64,000 nt of DNA from Gigaspora rosea (Eukaryota > Glomeromycota > Glomeromycetes > Diversisporales > Gigasporaceae): assembly GCA_003550325.1 (NCBI GenBank), contig QKWP01000143.1, positions 256,093 through 320,092 of the forward strand, in the 5' to 3' direction. Made by a program: the position numbers and the translations under genes. Shown here piece after piece: positions 45,096-55,660 of the stretch. The stretch's first letter is position 1; every line of letters begins with the position of its first letter. Below the pieces are notes generated by a model. That model saw only the letters and a program-made list of their open reading frames with translations. It was not told where the DNA came from and searched no databases.

Positions 45096-46651
45096 ATGGC
45101 ATTAAAATTCTTTGAAAAACTTTCAAATAATTATCTTAAACTTCTTGATGATAAAGAAGACTTTAATATTATTATTAATGTTGGCGAATCTCCAAATGCA
45201 AAAATATTTCGAGCACATTCAGTAATTTTAAAATACAGATCTTTATATTTTCACAATGAATTGAAGAATATTGGTAAAGATGAGAATAATATCAAAACAT
45301 TTAATTTAAAGCATGTTTACATCCAACATTTTGAAGTTATTATCAAGTGAGTTATTCTGTACTATTTTACAATTCATAATTCATAATTTATTATGTTACG
45401 AAAAGATATCTAATTTACATAATTTTATACAAAGATACATCTATGGAGGAATAGTCATGATTGAAAAACTTGATGCATCATTTATTTTTGAGCTCATGCT
45501 TATTGCTTATCAATTTCTTTTTGATGAATTGGCCAAGCAACTTCAAACTCACTTAATTGAAAAGGAAGCTCATTGGCTTCGTTTACATTTTAATCGCATT
45601 TATCAAAAAAGTTTTCAAAATAATAAACTTGAAGATTTACAAAACTGGTGTAACGATATTGTGGTAAAGTACCCAAATACGATTTTTAATTCTGAAGAAC
45701 TTTTCACGCTTCAAGAAAACGCTTTGGTTTCACTTATTAGTCGAAATGATTTACAAATGGAGGAAATAAAAATTTGGAATTACATTATAAAATGGGGAAT
45801 TGCACAAAATCCTGGTCTACCGTCCGATCCTGAAGATTGGTCTCATGAGAATTTTTCAGCTTTAAAGACCACTTTACAAAATTGTTTACCTCACATCCGT
45901 TATTTTCAAATGTCTGGTAAAGAAATTGTTTATAACGTACAACCCTTTCAACAAATTCTTGAAAAAAAACTTTGGAAAGATATAATGAAAAAGTATATGG
46001 CTAATGAACCAATATCTTCTACTGTTCTTCCACCTCGAATAATTTTAAAACCAAAATTACCCACCAGAATTGTAGAAGAAGTTTCAACAGTTATTAACGA
46101 AGCACATGCAGCTGAAATTGCTTCATGGATTGATATGAAAGATAATACGTATTTAGCAAAGAACAATCCATATGAATTTAAATTACTTCTTCGTGGAAGC
46201 AGAGATGGTTTTACAAATACTTCATTTTGGAATTTATGCGATAAGCAAACTAATCTTGTTGTAGTTATGAAGGTTATGGGTACTGATGAAATTCTTGGTG
46301 TTATATAATCCTATTGGTTGGGTTGAAACATATAATTGGGTAGGCGAAAATAAATATTGTAAAGATAGCTTTATTTTTTCATTGAAAAATGGAAATATTC
46401 AAAATTCTATTTTAAGTCGCGTGAAGCAACCGGAGAGCGCAATTATTTGGTCTTTTGATGGCCCAATTTTTGGTGGGGAACGTTTTGGCCTTGCAATGAG
46501 CGGTAATTTTAATCTAGATAGCAGATGTTGGACTGATCAACGGAGCGCATATGAAAAACCAATTAGAAATGCTGACGAATCTTTTTCAGTAGAGGAATAT
46601 GAAATATTTCAAATAAAAAAAAAAAAGCTAGAATTTTATATTATTAATTAG
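45096..46651 (+). pseudogene. BTB-BACK-TLDc gene, nearly intact, one frameshift in TLDc
   Basis: Exon 1 45096-45346 (251 bases, the same length as in the open copy), intron 45347-45434 (GTGAGT...AAAG), exon 2 from 45435. BTB, BACK and the first third of TLDc are open and close to the 39028 copy. At ~46300 GGTGTTATATAATCC stands where other copies have GGTGGTTATAATCC or GGTGGATATAATCC; the extra base gives a TAA at 46306-46308. The rest of TLDc is open in the next frame to 46651. The annotation depends on that one base: a sequencing error would make this a second functional gene. Without it the product lacks most of TLDc. This is the well-kept relative of the Y copies. Confidence 0.85.
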
Positions 46652-48290
46652 TTCACATATTAAATAGTATTATTATGTGTATAATTATGAAAAAATATTT
46701 TACCAACTGTTTTGCTTAAAAAATATTATAAATATGGATAATTGCAATGTACAACTCTTTTTCTGACGAATCTTTCTATAAAGAATTTAGGTATTACGTT
46801 CTAAAAATTTTAAATTTATACTATATTAGTTCGGTATAAAATAGTTATAATTTTAAGAAAACATAGCAAATTTGTACATTAATATATCCTAGAACCATCA
46901 GTTAGCTATAGAGAAAGTTGAATGTACGTAAATCCTACGAAGCATATCGTACTTGATTTAAAACATGTAATTTGAGGTAAATAATTAGAAAAATCATAAT
47001 CAATAGCTATGAGTTGCAACGTAATAAGATTGACTTTAAAGATTGACTTTAAAAATTCATGCATACAATTTACGCGGATTTACTAATTTTCCCTCCAAGT
47101 TCCCATAGGACGTAGCGACTAAAAATTTCACGTAATACTTTGGTCGTTCTCAGGCGTCAATCTCAATGTGATTAACGAGTGATGGTAATAATAGTGTTCT
47201 AAAATAAATATATTTACATAAATTTTTGATGAAAATTCTAATATGCAATATATGAAGTTACGATAAGACTAGTGAGTGATCGTAATAGTGCTCATATATT
47301 ATGATCAATCCAAATAACTATTGAAATCGATAATTGATCAGTCCCTTTTTGATTCGTCTATTATTTATCAAATATGTCATCAAAATCACAAAAAATATTC
47401 GTTATTGTATTTTGGGCATCCCGATTTTTATTTTCATAAAAACTTAGTAATGTGAGAAGTAAAATAGTAATTCGTTGATGTTATGAATGAAGACCAATTG
47501 CAAAGTTTCTTGAACTATATCTTTGAATGCCTTATTGATTGCAAATTTTCCAAGGCAGGTATGAAAAAAAAAGTTGAGTGAAAATGAAAAACTCATTTAA
47601 TATCTTTTAATAAATTACACTAAATAAAATTTATTCTCCGATACTTTTTGACTCATCGATTGAAGCATTTGTGAGTGACCATTATTATTAAAAAAAGTTT
47701 TTAACAATAATTTTACATTTAATGCAACGTTTTATTCCTTTGATTTAGCGTTTTTTTTTAAGCTTTTTGTAATTAATGTTACGTAAATGTCTATTTTTCT
47801 CATTTACCCAACTTGCTTTCTTCTCCTAGTAAATTAACTTTTTGGGCGTGATTTGATTTTGATAGGTTCTGGGCGATGGTGTAATTTTTGCGTGAATCTT
47901 TTTCTCGTACCGGTACTTCTTGAATGGTTACTTCCTCCAGAATGTTTACAAGTTTATCAAATATAGATTGTATCAGTATCAACAAAAATGAACTTAGGAT
48001 ATTTTAAGTGTTGTCAATTATTTTTGTAGTAAAAATTAAGGCCAGACTATGGTTTTGAAATAGGGTTCAGTATATTTTAAATTACAAGAAAGTTTGCAAA
48101 CTTAGATCGCTCAAAACATTTTATTCTCTCGAAAATAAAGCATCAGACAGAAATTTTATAAAAAAAGCTTCTTTATTGTGTCGATGCACTTTTCATATAT
48201 ATACAATTTTTAATGGATGTTTGCTTATTGTGAATATCGAGTTAGCTAGAATTCAATCGCTATTTTGTTTATCAATTATAATTTTGCAAT
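46652..48290. other. AT-rich intergenic DNA
   Basis: No gene or repeat I can name. A minus-strand frame at 47800-47985 (61 codons) has no recognisable similarity. Confidence 0.5.
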
Positions 48291-48390
48291 TTCTACCATA
48301 GATCTGTTACGCGTCATTTTTGGTTCGATCTTTTCCTTGAAATGACCTTATGAGTCACAGCAAGTAACGTTGGAGTGCGCGGTATACTAT
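48291..48390. mobile_element. Half copy of the 40885-41061 foldback MITE
   Basis: TTTCTACCATAGATCTGTTA followed by GCGTC and TGAAATGACCTTATGAGTCA match one arm of the foldback at 40885-41061 in reverse orientation; the second arm is missing. Confidence 0.65.
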
Positions 48391-48465
48391 GTATATCAAA
48401 CCTATATGTGGTATCATATAAAAATTTATTATTGAAGATTTTTTTAAATGTTGTGTAACAATATC

Positions 48466-48595
48466 GATTACTATAAAAAAAGTTAGATTGCATTGGACTA
48501 TTATATTTCTATTGTAGATTACTATAAAAAAAAGTTAGATTGCATTGGACTATTATATTTTCTATTGTAGATTACTATAAAAAAAGTCATAGAAC
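48466..48595. repeat. ~51-53 bp tandem repeat, 2.4 copies
   Basis: GATTACTATAAAAAAAGTTA, then TTGCATTGGACTATTATATT, repeated from 48466, 48516 and 48569. Units resemble the larger array at 50880-51870. Confidence 0.8.
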
Positions 48596-49335
48596 TTACT
48601 TATGATTACAATAATATAGATAAAGAAAGCTGAAGAATTCAAGAGGATGATTAATGGTTTTATCTCTTAATACGTTAAGCAGGCAAATTTGCCTGCAAAA
48701 TTCAATTTTAATGTAATTGCCAAAAAATGAGGTGGGAGAGGTCCCCCTAAGAGATACCTCATTTAATTTGGCTAGACTTGAGTAACATATTGGCAAAATG
48801 CCGATTGTATAAATTATGTCATGAATGATCTGCACTAACCAGAAAATGTGCTTATCAGGTTTTGCTGCGCCACACATTCGTTGATCAAAATCCAAAAATT
48901 GGTTAATAAAGTTTGGTGACTTCTATTTTGGATATTAATAGCTCACACTTATTCTCACACTAAAAATTGGCTTATTCCATAAGTTTTCTTTAAAAGAATG
49001 ACTTCCACAACGGGGATTTTTTTTTTAAAAAAAAAAACTTCTGATTTGTTTTTTTTTTTTACCTGCAAATAATTTGCAATCGTTTAAAGAATGCAACTTT
49101 AAATTTTGTGTCAGAGATATTTTTATCACAAATGAAACTTCATAATTCAAAATAAATAAAATAACTTTAACCAAATCGTTTAATATTTAAAATTAGAAGG
49201 ATAATTAAAATTAGAGGATAGTATTTCTGGCATTTTTCTTAAATAAAAAATAAAAAAGGTAAAATCTATTAACTAATTATTGGTTGTTAGTTTAAATTTT
49301 GATTCAAGCTTAAGAAATTTTTTGTTAATTAGTTT
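48596..49335. other. AT-rich DNA with a 99-codon minus frame
   Basis: The minus frame 48596-48895 starts M-D-F-D-Q-R-M-C but shows no known domain, and its 3' part runs into the tandem repeat. I do not call it a gene. A/T runs at 49015-49060. Confidence 0.4.
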
Positions 49336-49500
49336 ATGATGATGCAAGAAAATGAAGAATTACCCGCTGAGTTGGTAGACCTTTATGAGGTTTCATTTAT
49401 TTCACAAACGCCTGAAGATTTTTTTAGCTGAAGAGATGCTTGAAGACAATGATTATGATAGCGATGGTGATAATACAGAATTGAGTAATGAAATATATTG
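49336..49500 (+). pseudogene. Short acidic coding relic, unassigned
   Basis: ATGATGATGCAAGAAAATG starts a frame of ~30 codons; one extra base near 49428 shifts it, after which A-E-E-M-L-E-D-N-D-Y-D-S-D-G-D follows to a TGA. The acidic tail resembles C-terminal ends of fungal transposases, but too little is left to assign it. Confidence 0.3.
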
Positions 49501-49796
49501 AAAAATAAGTCAATATTTTATATAGTATTGGTGAACAATAATAGGGGCTAATCTTTGTATTTTACATTTATTATTTGTATCTTGCATTTGATAGTTGTAT
49601 GTATGTGCATGCGCATATATATATATAGGTTTAAATAAAATTTTTTAAAGTTATTTCGAATATATTATTTATTGTAAGCTACTATAAAAGTCTGTTATAG
49701 AACTTATTCACTATTCCAGTAATATATATTATCTAGTAAACACATATGATCATGGCGCAGCAATGCCTTGATATTTTTTGACTGATTTCGGAACAG

Positions 49797-49940
49797 TGTT
49801 TTGATTTTCGGACTGGTCCAGGATTTACTATTGGGTAATTTGTCCTTGCCAAATATCAGATTATTTGTTTTGATTTTCAGACTGATCCGGGATTGATACT
49901 ATCAGATAATCTTGTGATGTGTTGGCCTTGCCGAATATCG
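49797..49940. repeat. Two ~70 bp direct repeats related to the MITE at 908-1241
   Basis: TTTTGATTTTCGGACTGGTC and TTTTGATTTTCAGACTGATC each lead into GG(G/T)-rich CTATTGGGTAAT or CTATCAGATAATC and CCTTGCC(A/G)AATATC. The reverse complement of 1090-1180 carries the same blocks. Confidence 0.65.
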
Positions 49941-50152
49941 AATATCGAATATCCAATTTTTGAACAAAAATCAATAATACAAATACTGTAATACAATTTT
50001 AACGACAATAAAATTGTATAGGCCAGAACAAAGTACAGTACTTAAATTTGTATAAGCAATGAAAAGTACTCGAAGCAAAGTAATCAATTATATTATTAAT
50101 GCATTAATTCTATAATACTGACGTTTTTTTCAATTGTAGGCAGTTAAAAATG

Positions 50153-50440
50153 AAAAGTGCAATTATTAAATAGAAATTTCTCAATAAAATCTTTATCTTC
50201 AGAATTTTGATTTTTATATTTACCAGTATTAACTGGAGCAGGTTTTAAATAAACATTATAATTGGATGTTTAATAAAATAAATTTTTTTTAAAAAAAATT
50301 ACAAAAAAAAAGAAAATTACCTTTGTGCTATTATTTTTAACACTTGGAGCAACTTTTTTTGCAATACGTTACATTATTATTAATCATACTTGGCTCAGAA
50401 ATGTTATTTTTCTTCATTTTACCAGTTCCAGATAAAATTG
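50153..50440 (-). pseudogene. Possible minus-strand coding relic
   Basis: On the minus strand an ATG-led frame from about 50437 has a C-K-K-S-C-S-K-C cluster before a TAA. Beyond a GTAATTTTC donor-like site (50320) a Lys/Asn-rich frame (50253-50153) follows. No family recognised. The plus-strand frame over the same DNA (50344-50559) is equally unsupported. Confidence 0.25.
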
Positions 50441-50694
50441 CATTCATTTTGAGATTACTAACTCAAGTTCTTGATTTGGGCATTAGAAAAAAAATTTTTG
50501 AAGCATACTTTTATAATACGTATAAAGTGAAAGAAAGTTTGTTTTTAAAAAAAAATTAACACCCTAGAATTTTTTCTGCTCATTTCTTATTTGAAAAAAA
50601 ATTTCTTTTTTATTAAATTATCTTTGTTTTGATCTAAAGTCTATATATAGAGGGGGATTCATTGGGCCATGATCATAAATTGCCAGATAACACC

Positions 50695-50838
50695 AATATT
50701 GGGCAAATTGTTGAACATCGGAATTTGGCTCAAACAGGCAAATGATTGGCGGACACATGCCGCTTCGCAGTACATGTCCGCCAATCATTTGCCTGTTTGA
50801 ACCAAATTTCAGATATTCAACAATTTTTGCCCAATATT
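50695..50838. mobile_element. 144 bp near-perfect palindrome (foldback MITE)
   Basis: ~65-base arms beginning AATATTGGGCAAATTGTTGA and, inverted, AATATTGGGCAAAAATTGTT meet at a ~10-base GC-rich loop near 50762. CATGTCCGCCAATCATTTG is the most conserved arm part. No coding sequence. Confidence 0.85.
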
Positions 50839-50879
50839 GTATACATATTTGGTTAGGTAGTTTGTATTAAAATTATTAT

Positions 50880-51870
50880 GATTTTTAAAGTGAGTATGTA
50901 AAAATTGTTACAAAACTTACTTGCTATTCTAGTAAGTGGTTAAAGTTGAGTTGATTTGTATTAGAATTATCATATGAATTACTATACAAAATTTAGTACA
51001 TAGTATGTAGTTGAGTTAGATTGCATTAAAATTATCCTGATTTCTATTATAAGTTGCTGCAAAAAAATTGTTACAGATTTACTATTTCAGTAACATACAG
51101 TATATAGTTAATATTGTGTTAGTTTGAATGGAATTATCATAATTTTTTTATAAATTGATGCAAAAAATTTTGTTATCAAACTTACTCACTATTTTAGTGA
51201 CATTCATTAAAGGATAAGCTAGTTTGTATTAAAATTATGTCGATTCTTTCATAAGTTACTATAAAACTTTTTACAGAATTTACTCTCTATTCTGGAGACA
51301 CACAGTATGCAGTTAAGATTGGCAATAAAATTATTATTATTTCTATTATAAGTTATTGTAAAAAATTCAGCCACAGTTAGTTTGTATTGGAATTATTATA
51401 ATTTCTATAATAAAAAATTGATACAAAACTTACTCCCTATTTTGGTAATTTACACAGTATATGATTAAGGTTTATTTGGTTCACATTGGAATTACTGTGA
51501 ATTTTATCATGAGTTACAGTAAAAAATTCTGCTACAGAACTCAGTTTGCATTGGAATCATCAGAATTTTTATTCTGAGATATAGTGCCATAAAAACTCTG
51601 TTATATAACTTACTTTCTATTTTGGCAATATACATTATTAATTTAGGTTGTATTAGTTTTCATTGGAATTATCATGATTTTTATCATGAGAACTATAAAA
51701 AATTCTGTTACAGAACTTATTTTATTGTAAACACTGCATGTGGTTATGTTTGAGTTAATTTGTAATTTGGTTATATGATTTCTATTACAAGTTACTGTTA
51801 AAAATTCTTTGTAGTCAATATTGAATTAATTTGCATTGTGATGAGTTTCTGTAAAAAAATTGTTACTCAC
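50880..51870. repeat. Degenerate ~100-110 bp tandem repeat array
   Basis: Each unit has TTTGTATTGGAATTATCATG, TATTATAAGTTACTGTAAAA, TCTGTTACAGAACTTACTC and ATTTTGGTAATATACAGTAT in this order, with about eight or nine units. Copies outside the array: 49670-49740, 60165-60255, 60600-60640, and in reverse orientation 56280-56545. Confidence 0.8.
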
Positions 51871-51940
51871 TATTTCAGGCAAATAAATGTCAGAAAACAT
51901 GTTAGAAAAAAAAAATAATATGGACCCATAGGTATGTATA

Positions 51941-52089
51941 GAGATAGGCAAATACAAAATTTTCATTTTAGCATGCACATGCACATACATTTTTTGCATA
52001 CATGAATACATGTTTTGACCAAAGTTATGATTTAATTTTTTAATGCTGGCCAGAATTAATTACATGAATGCATGCAGTCATCCTATCTC
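51941..52089. mobile_element. 149 bp TA-flanked MITE with GAGATAGG ends
   Basis: TA-GAGATAGG ... CCTATCTC-TA. The interior is rich in CATGCATGCACATGCACATA. The same ends occur at 53521 and 56888. Confidence 0.65.
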
Positions 52090-52454
52090 TAGTACAGTAT
52101 GTACATATATACATGCATACATAGAATAGATTTTGACTAATTGTACTGTTTTTCAAAAATTGTCATTAAGGTAAATTTATCAAGTACACAGTAATATATA
52201 AGGTAGCTGCACAACATCATCATACAAAACCAGGAATGGAAACTTAGTTTTATATTTAACATTAATATCCAGAATATTTTTTATAAAGATATGCTAATAA
52301 AAATCTGCTTTTTTTATTGTATAAGTTAATATAATATTTTAAAATGGTAGTTAGCAGTATTAGAAAAAACCTAAAAAAGCTAGAGTGGGATAAACTCAAT
52401 ATAGTTATCAACCCATTGGTATAAGCTTTATTAGTTAATAATCAAAATCATATC

Positions 52455-52851
52455 TGATATAGTATAATATAAAAGTTTAATTTAATTTAAATATAGATCT
52501 CAGTTTTTATTTATGTACTATAATTTATTGTGTATTTCAAATAGATGTACTGTACAGCCTTAATGGCTTAGTAAAGATCAATATGATAAACAAAGAACTA
52601 TTTCTTAAAAAAATTTTTTTAACCTATTATTTAAAAAGGAATTGAGTCAGTTTTTTTTATATTTAAACAAAAAAATAGTTTTATAACTTTGTTTGTAAAG
52701 ACATAATATTGGTCTTTACCTAATTTTTTTCTAAACTGAGCCATTAAGGTTGTGCATCTATTTGAAATCGCAAAGGATTATGGTACTAATTAACAATTAA
52801 GATCTATATAAAAATTTAAATTATAAACTTTTATATTTACATAGGATATCA
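52455..52851. mobile_element. ~400 bp foldback element
   Basis: The left arm from 52455 (TGATATAGTATAATATAAAA) and the right arm ending 52851 are inverted copies; the best block is ATTTCAAATAGATG...CCTTAATGGC at 52536-52570 against 52739-52772. The centre is AT-rich. No frame. Confidence 0.7.
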
Positions 52852-52972
52852 ACCACCCCAATATAATATGCTGTTAAGTATTAATCAAATGATTATTGCA
52901 GTTGCGGACCAACAATAATAGTGATAAGTGGCTCATTATGAACCAAGTTATACATAAGTTGATATTCATACA

Positions 52973-53249
52973 CAGTGTTGTCACAAGACAGATCTGAACA
53001 ATTTGTGGACAATTGTGACCAATTGTGAAAAAAAAATAAATCTAAATTACTTAAAATTTTATTAAGGTAACCTATTTTTTTCTTTTCAAAAAAATATTCA
53101 GAACTATAAAAAATATATAATCATATCTTTTTTAAATTAATTTATTAAATTTTAAAGTCAAAATATTCTTTGGACAGTTGTGGACACTGTGGACGTTTGG
53201 ATGGACATGGGCAAAAAAAGTCTTGGACATAGTAGATATGACAACACTG
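52973..53249. mobile_element. 277 bp hAT-like MITE
   Basis: Ends CAGTGTTGTCA and inverse CAGTGTTGTCA. Flanks TTCATACA and TTCGTACT agree in 6 of 8 positions, a decayed 8-base duplication. Same family as 1549-1818 by ends and GGACA-rich interior. Confidence 0.75.
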
Positions 53250-53520
53250 TTCGTACTAGTAACATGCATGTGCATAAACAGGTAAATCTGAAAACGAATT
53301 CGATCTACATATATGTAGAGAAGCCCAGATGAAATTAGAAAAAATTGACCCACATATAGTAGAAAATTCCCATGTGCAAATTAAGAAAAAATCGACCCAC
53401 ATATATGTACATACAATAAGTACGTACGTACGCAGGTACATAGTAGAAAAGTCATATCTATAAAAGACCGGTTTATAGAAATTAGTCTCCCAATAAATAC
53501 ATAAAAAGTAATTATATCTA

Positions 53521-53605
53521 GAGATAGGTTTCATGCATGCGCATAATTCCTTAATCATGTGCATAAATGCGCATTAATGCACATGTTTCTGAATCATACG
53601 CATTT
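53521..53605. mobile_element. Left end of a GAGATRGG-type MITE
   Basis: TA-GAGATAGG then CATGCATGCGCATAATTCC and ATGCGCATTAATGCACATG. The matching right end is 56812-56888, and the DNA between holds the SINE-like element and other repeats. Either one element was opened by insertions or these are two fragments. Confidence 0.45.
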
Positions 53606-55531
53606 TATCCCATCAAAATTTTATATAGAAAAATTAAATTAAAATAAGTATAATTAACATTCTAATAAGGGGTGTGGTGACTTGGAGAAGTTGGCAAGTT
53701 GTCACCTCCCAAGTGGCAGGTCTAGGGTTCAAATCCCACTGGCGATGCTTTTGAAAAATAGACCTGTGTTCTGGTAACTGTTTCCTGTCGATCGGTTGGG
53801 TATATCACCTGTAGTCCTTGGTAACCATCTCAAATGGGAGCTTTTGGGCGAAGTTGTGCCTTGTGACACAGATAAATTCAAGGAACTGGAGAAACGGAAA
53901 CCCATTTGGCAAGACCCGAGTAAGGAAGTAGCAAAAATCTTTGACGGTACTACCAAAACTGGAATATGGACCGGAGCCGAAGAACTATATGTTGACCTCA
54001 GGGACAAGGTCTACCAACCTGGCCGCCGGAACGGGTACCAGAGAAAAGGACCTATGTTATATAAGTAAGTACCAGGGGGAGAAAAACCATAATAGCACCT
54101 AATGCCGGATAGATCAACCCTTCCGGACCAACTGGATTGAAAGTCTGGGATGTTTCAGTAAAAGACTGATAGGAAAGTGATGGTCAGTACTGGGGTTGGA
54201 GCGAACTTTACCAGAGCAGAAGTAGGGAATGGTAGTGGTTAGGTATCCCCTGACTGCAAATTGCTTGCCTCGGTGAGTGGGTAAGTTACCGAAGTATAGG
54301 TAATACCTGTGTGGGACAGAGACTGCTCTACCAAGTGTACTGCAAGGATAAATTAGTCCTAAGGGGATGTAGTTAGCATCCGGGACTGTCTTTGACTGAC
54401 TAATATATCAGAGGGCTGTACTAGTGATCACAAGTAGGATTGACATGCGAAGCTTGGACCAGAGGGTTTATATAGGCAATCCCCTAGTTGGGTTGTAGGT
54501 ATGGCAACTAGTGTAGAACCTTCAGGCGGACTACTTAAATTAGACAACCAAAAGTTGTACATGTGGCNTTATCCCATCAAAATTTTATATAGAAAAATTA
54601 AATTAAAATAAGTATAATTAACATTCTAATAAGGGGTGTGGTGACTTGGAGAAGTTGGCAAGTTGTCACCTCCCAAGTGGCAGGTCTAGGGTTCAAATCC
54701 CACTGGCGATGCTTTTGAAAAATAGACCTGTGTTCTGGTAACTGTTTCCTGTCGATCGGTTGGGTATATCACCTGTAGTCCTTGGTAACCATCTCAAATG
54801 GGAGCTTTTGGGCGAAGTTGTGCCTTGTGACACAGATAAATTCAAGGAACTGGAGAAACGGAAACCCATTTGGCAAGACCCGAGTAAGGAAGTAGCAAAA
54901 ATCTTTGACGGTACTACCAAAACTGGAATATGGACCGGAGCCGAAGAACTATATGTTGACCTCAGGGACAAGGTCTACCAACCTGGCCGCCGGAACGGGT
55001 ACCAGAGAAAAGGACCTATGTTATATAAGTAAGTACCAGGGGGAGAAAAACCATAATAGCACCTAATGCCGGATAGATCAACCCTTCCGGACCAACTGGA
55101 TTGAAAGTCTGGGATGTTTCAGTAAAAGACTGATAGGAAAGTGATGGTCAGTACTGGGGTTGGAGCGAACTTTACCAGAGCAGAAGTAGGGAATGGTAGT
55201 GGTTAGGTATCCCCTGACTGCAAATTGCTTGCCTCGGTGAGTGGGTAAGTTACCGAAGTATAGGTAATACCTGTGTGGGACAGAGACTGCTCTACCAAGT
55301 GTACTGCAAGGATAAATTAGTCCTAAGGGGATGTAGTTAGCATCCGGGACTGTCTTTGACTGACTAATATATCAGAGGGCTGTACTAGTGATCACAAGTA
55401 GGATTGACATGCGAAGCTTGGACCAGAGGGTTTATATAGGCAATCCCCTAGTTGGGTTGTAGGTATGGCAACTAGTGTAGAACCTTCAGGCGGACTACTT
55501 AAATTAGACAACCAAAAGTTGTACATGTGGC
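53605..55531. repeat. Exact ~963 bp direct duplication on either side of an n
   Basis: 53605-54567 and 54569-55531 are identical as far as I can follow them, with the single n at 54568 between them. The repeated part includes unique flanking DNA (ATCCCATCAAAATTTTATAT) as well as the mobile element. Two contig ends placed side by side without merging would look like this. Confidence 0.9.
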
Positions 55532-55645
55532 TAGTTGTACTCTCATTCAATGTAACAATTGTGGGGCACCCAAAGAGGCACCCTTGATCCACAGGCCTGA
55601 TTAAATAAACTTTTACCCAGAGCGGGAACTTAGACATAAAAAAAA
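53667..55645 (+). mobile_element. SINE-like retroposon with tRNA-like head and poly-A tail (doubled by the assembly)
   Basis: The 15-base direct repeat AATTAACATTCTAAT stands at 53652-53666 and 55646-55660. The element starts AAGGGGTGTGG and ends in an A run (55638-55647). Long variable target duplications and a 3' A tail mean target-primed reverse transcription. Without the duplicated 964 bases the element is about 1.0 kb. The 90-codon frame (53796-54068, repeated at 54760-55032) has no known domain; the body may come from a LINE or be SINE-specific. It cannot move itself and would depend on a LINE. Confidence 0.8.
53674..53747 (+). other. tRNA-like (Gly-CCC-like) head of the SINE
   Basis: The anticodon arm GTCAC-CTCCCAA-GTGGC (53701-53717) forms a 5 bp stem with anticodon CCC. 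A 5-base variable loop, then the T-arm TAGGG-TTCAAAT-CCCAC with three good pairs and a perfect B box GGTTCAAATCC (53726-53736). The A-box-like TGGTGACTTGG is at 53675. The acceptor stem pairs in only about 5 of 7 positions. It reads as a pol III promoter and not a working tRNA. The second copy is at 54638-54711. Confidence 0.6.
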
Positions 55646-55660
55646 AATTAACATTCTAAT

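Noticed and set aside
53674..53747. Functional tRNA-Gly gene
   Set aside because: The acceptor and T stems have mismatches and the sequence continues into a retroposon body with A tail and target duplication.
53796..54068. 90-codon frame in the SINE-like element as a gene
   Set aside because: It lies inside a retroposon with a tRNA-like promoter, has no recognisable domain and is duplicated only by the probable assembly artefact.
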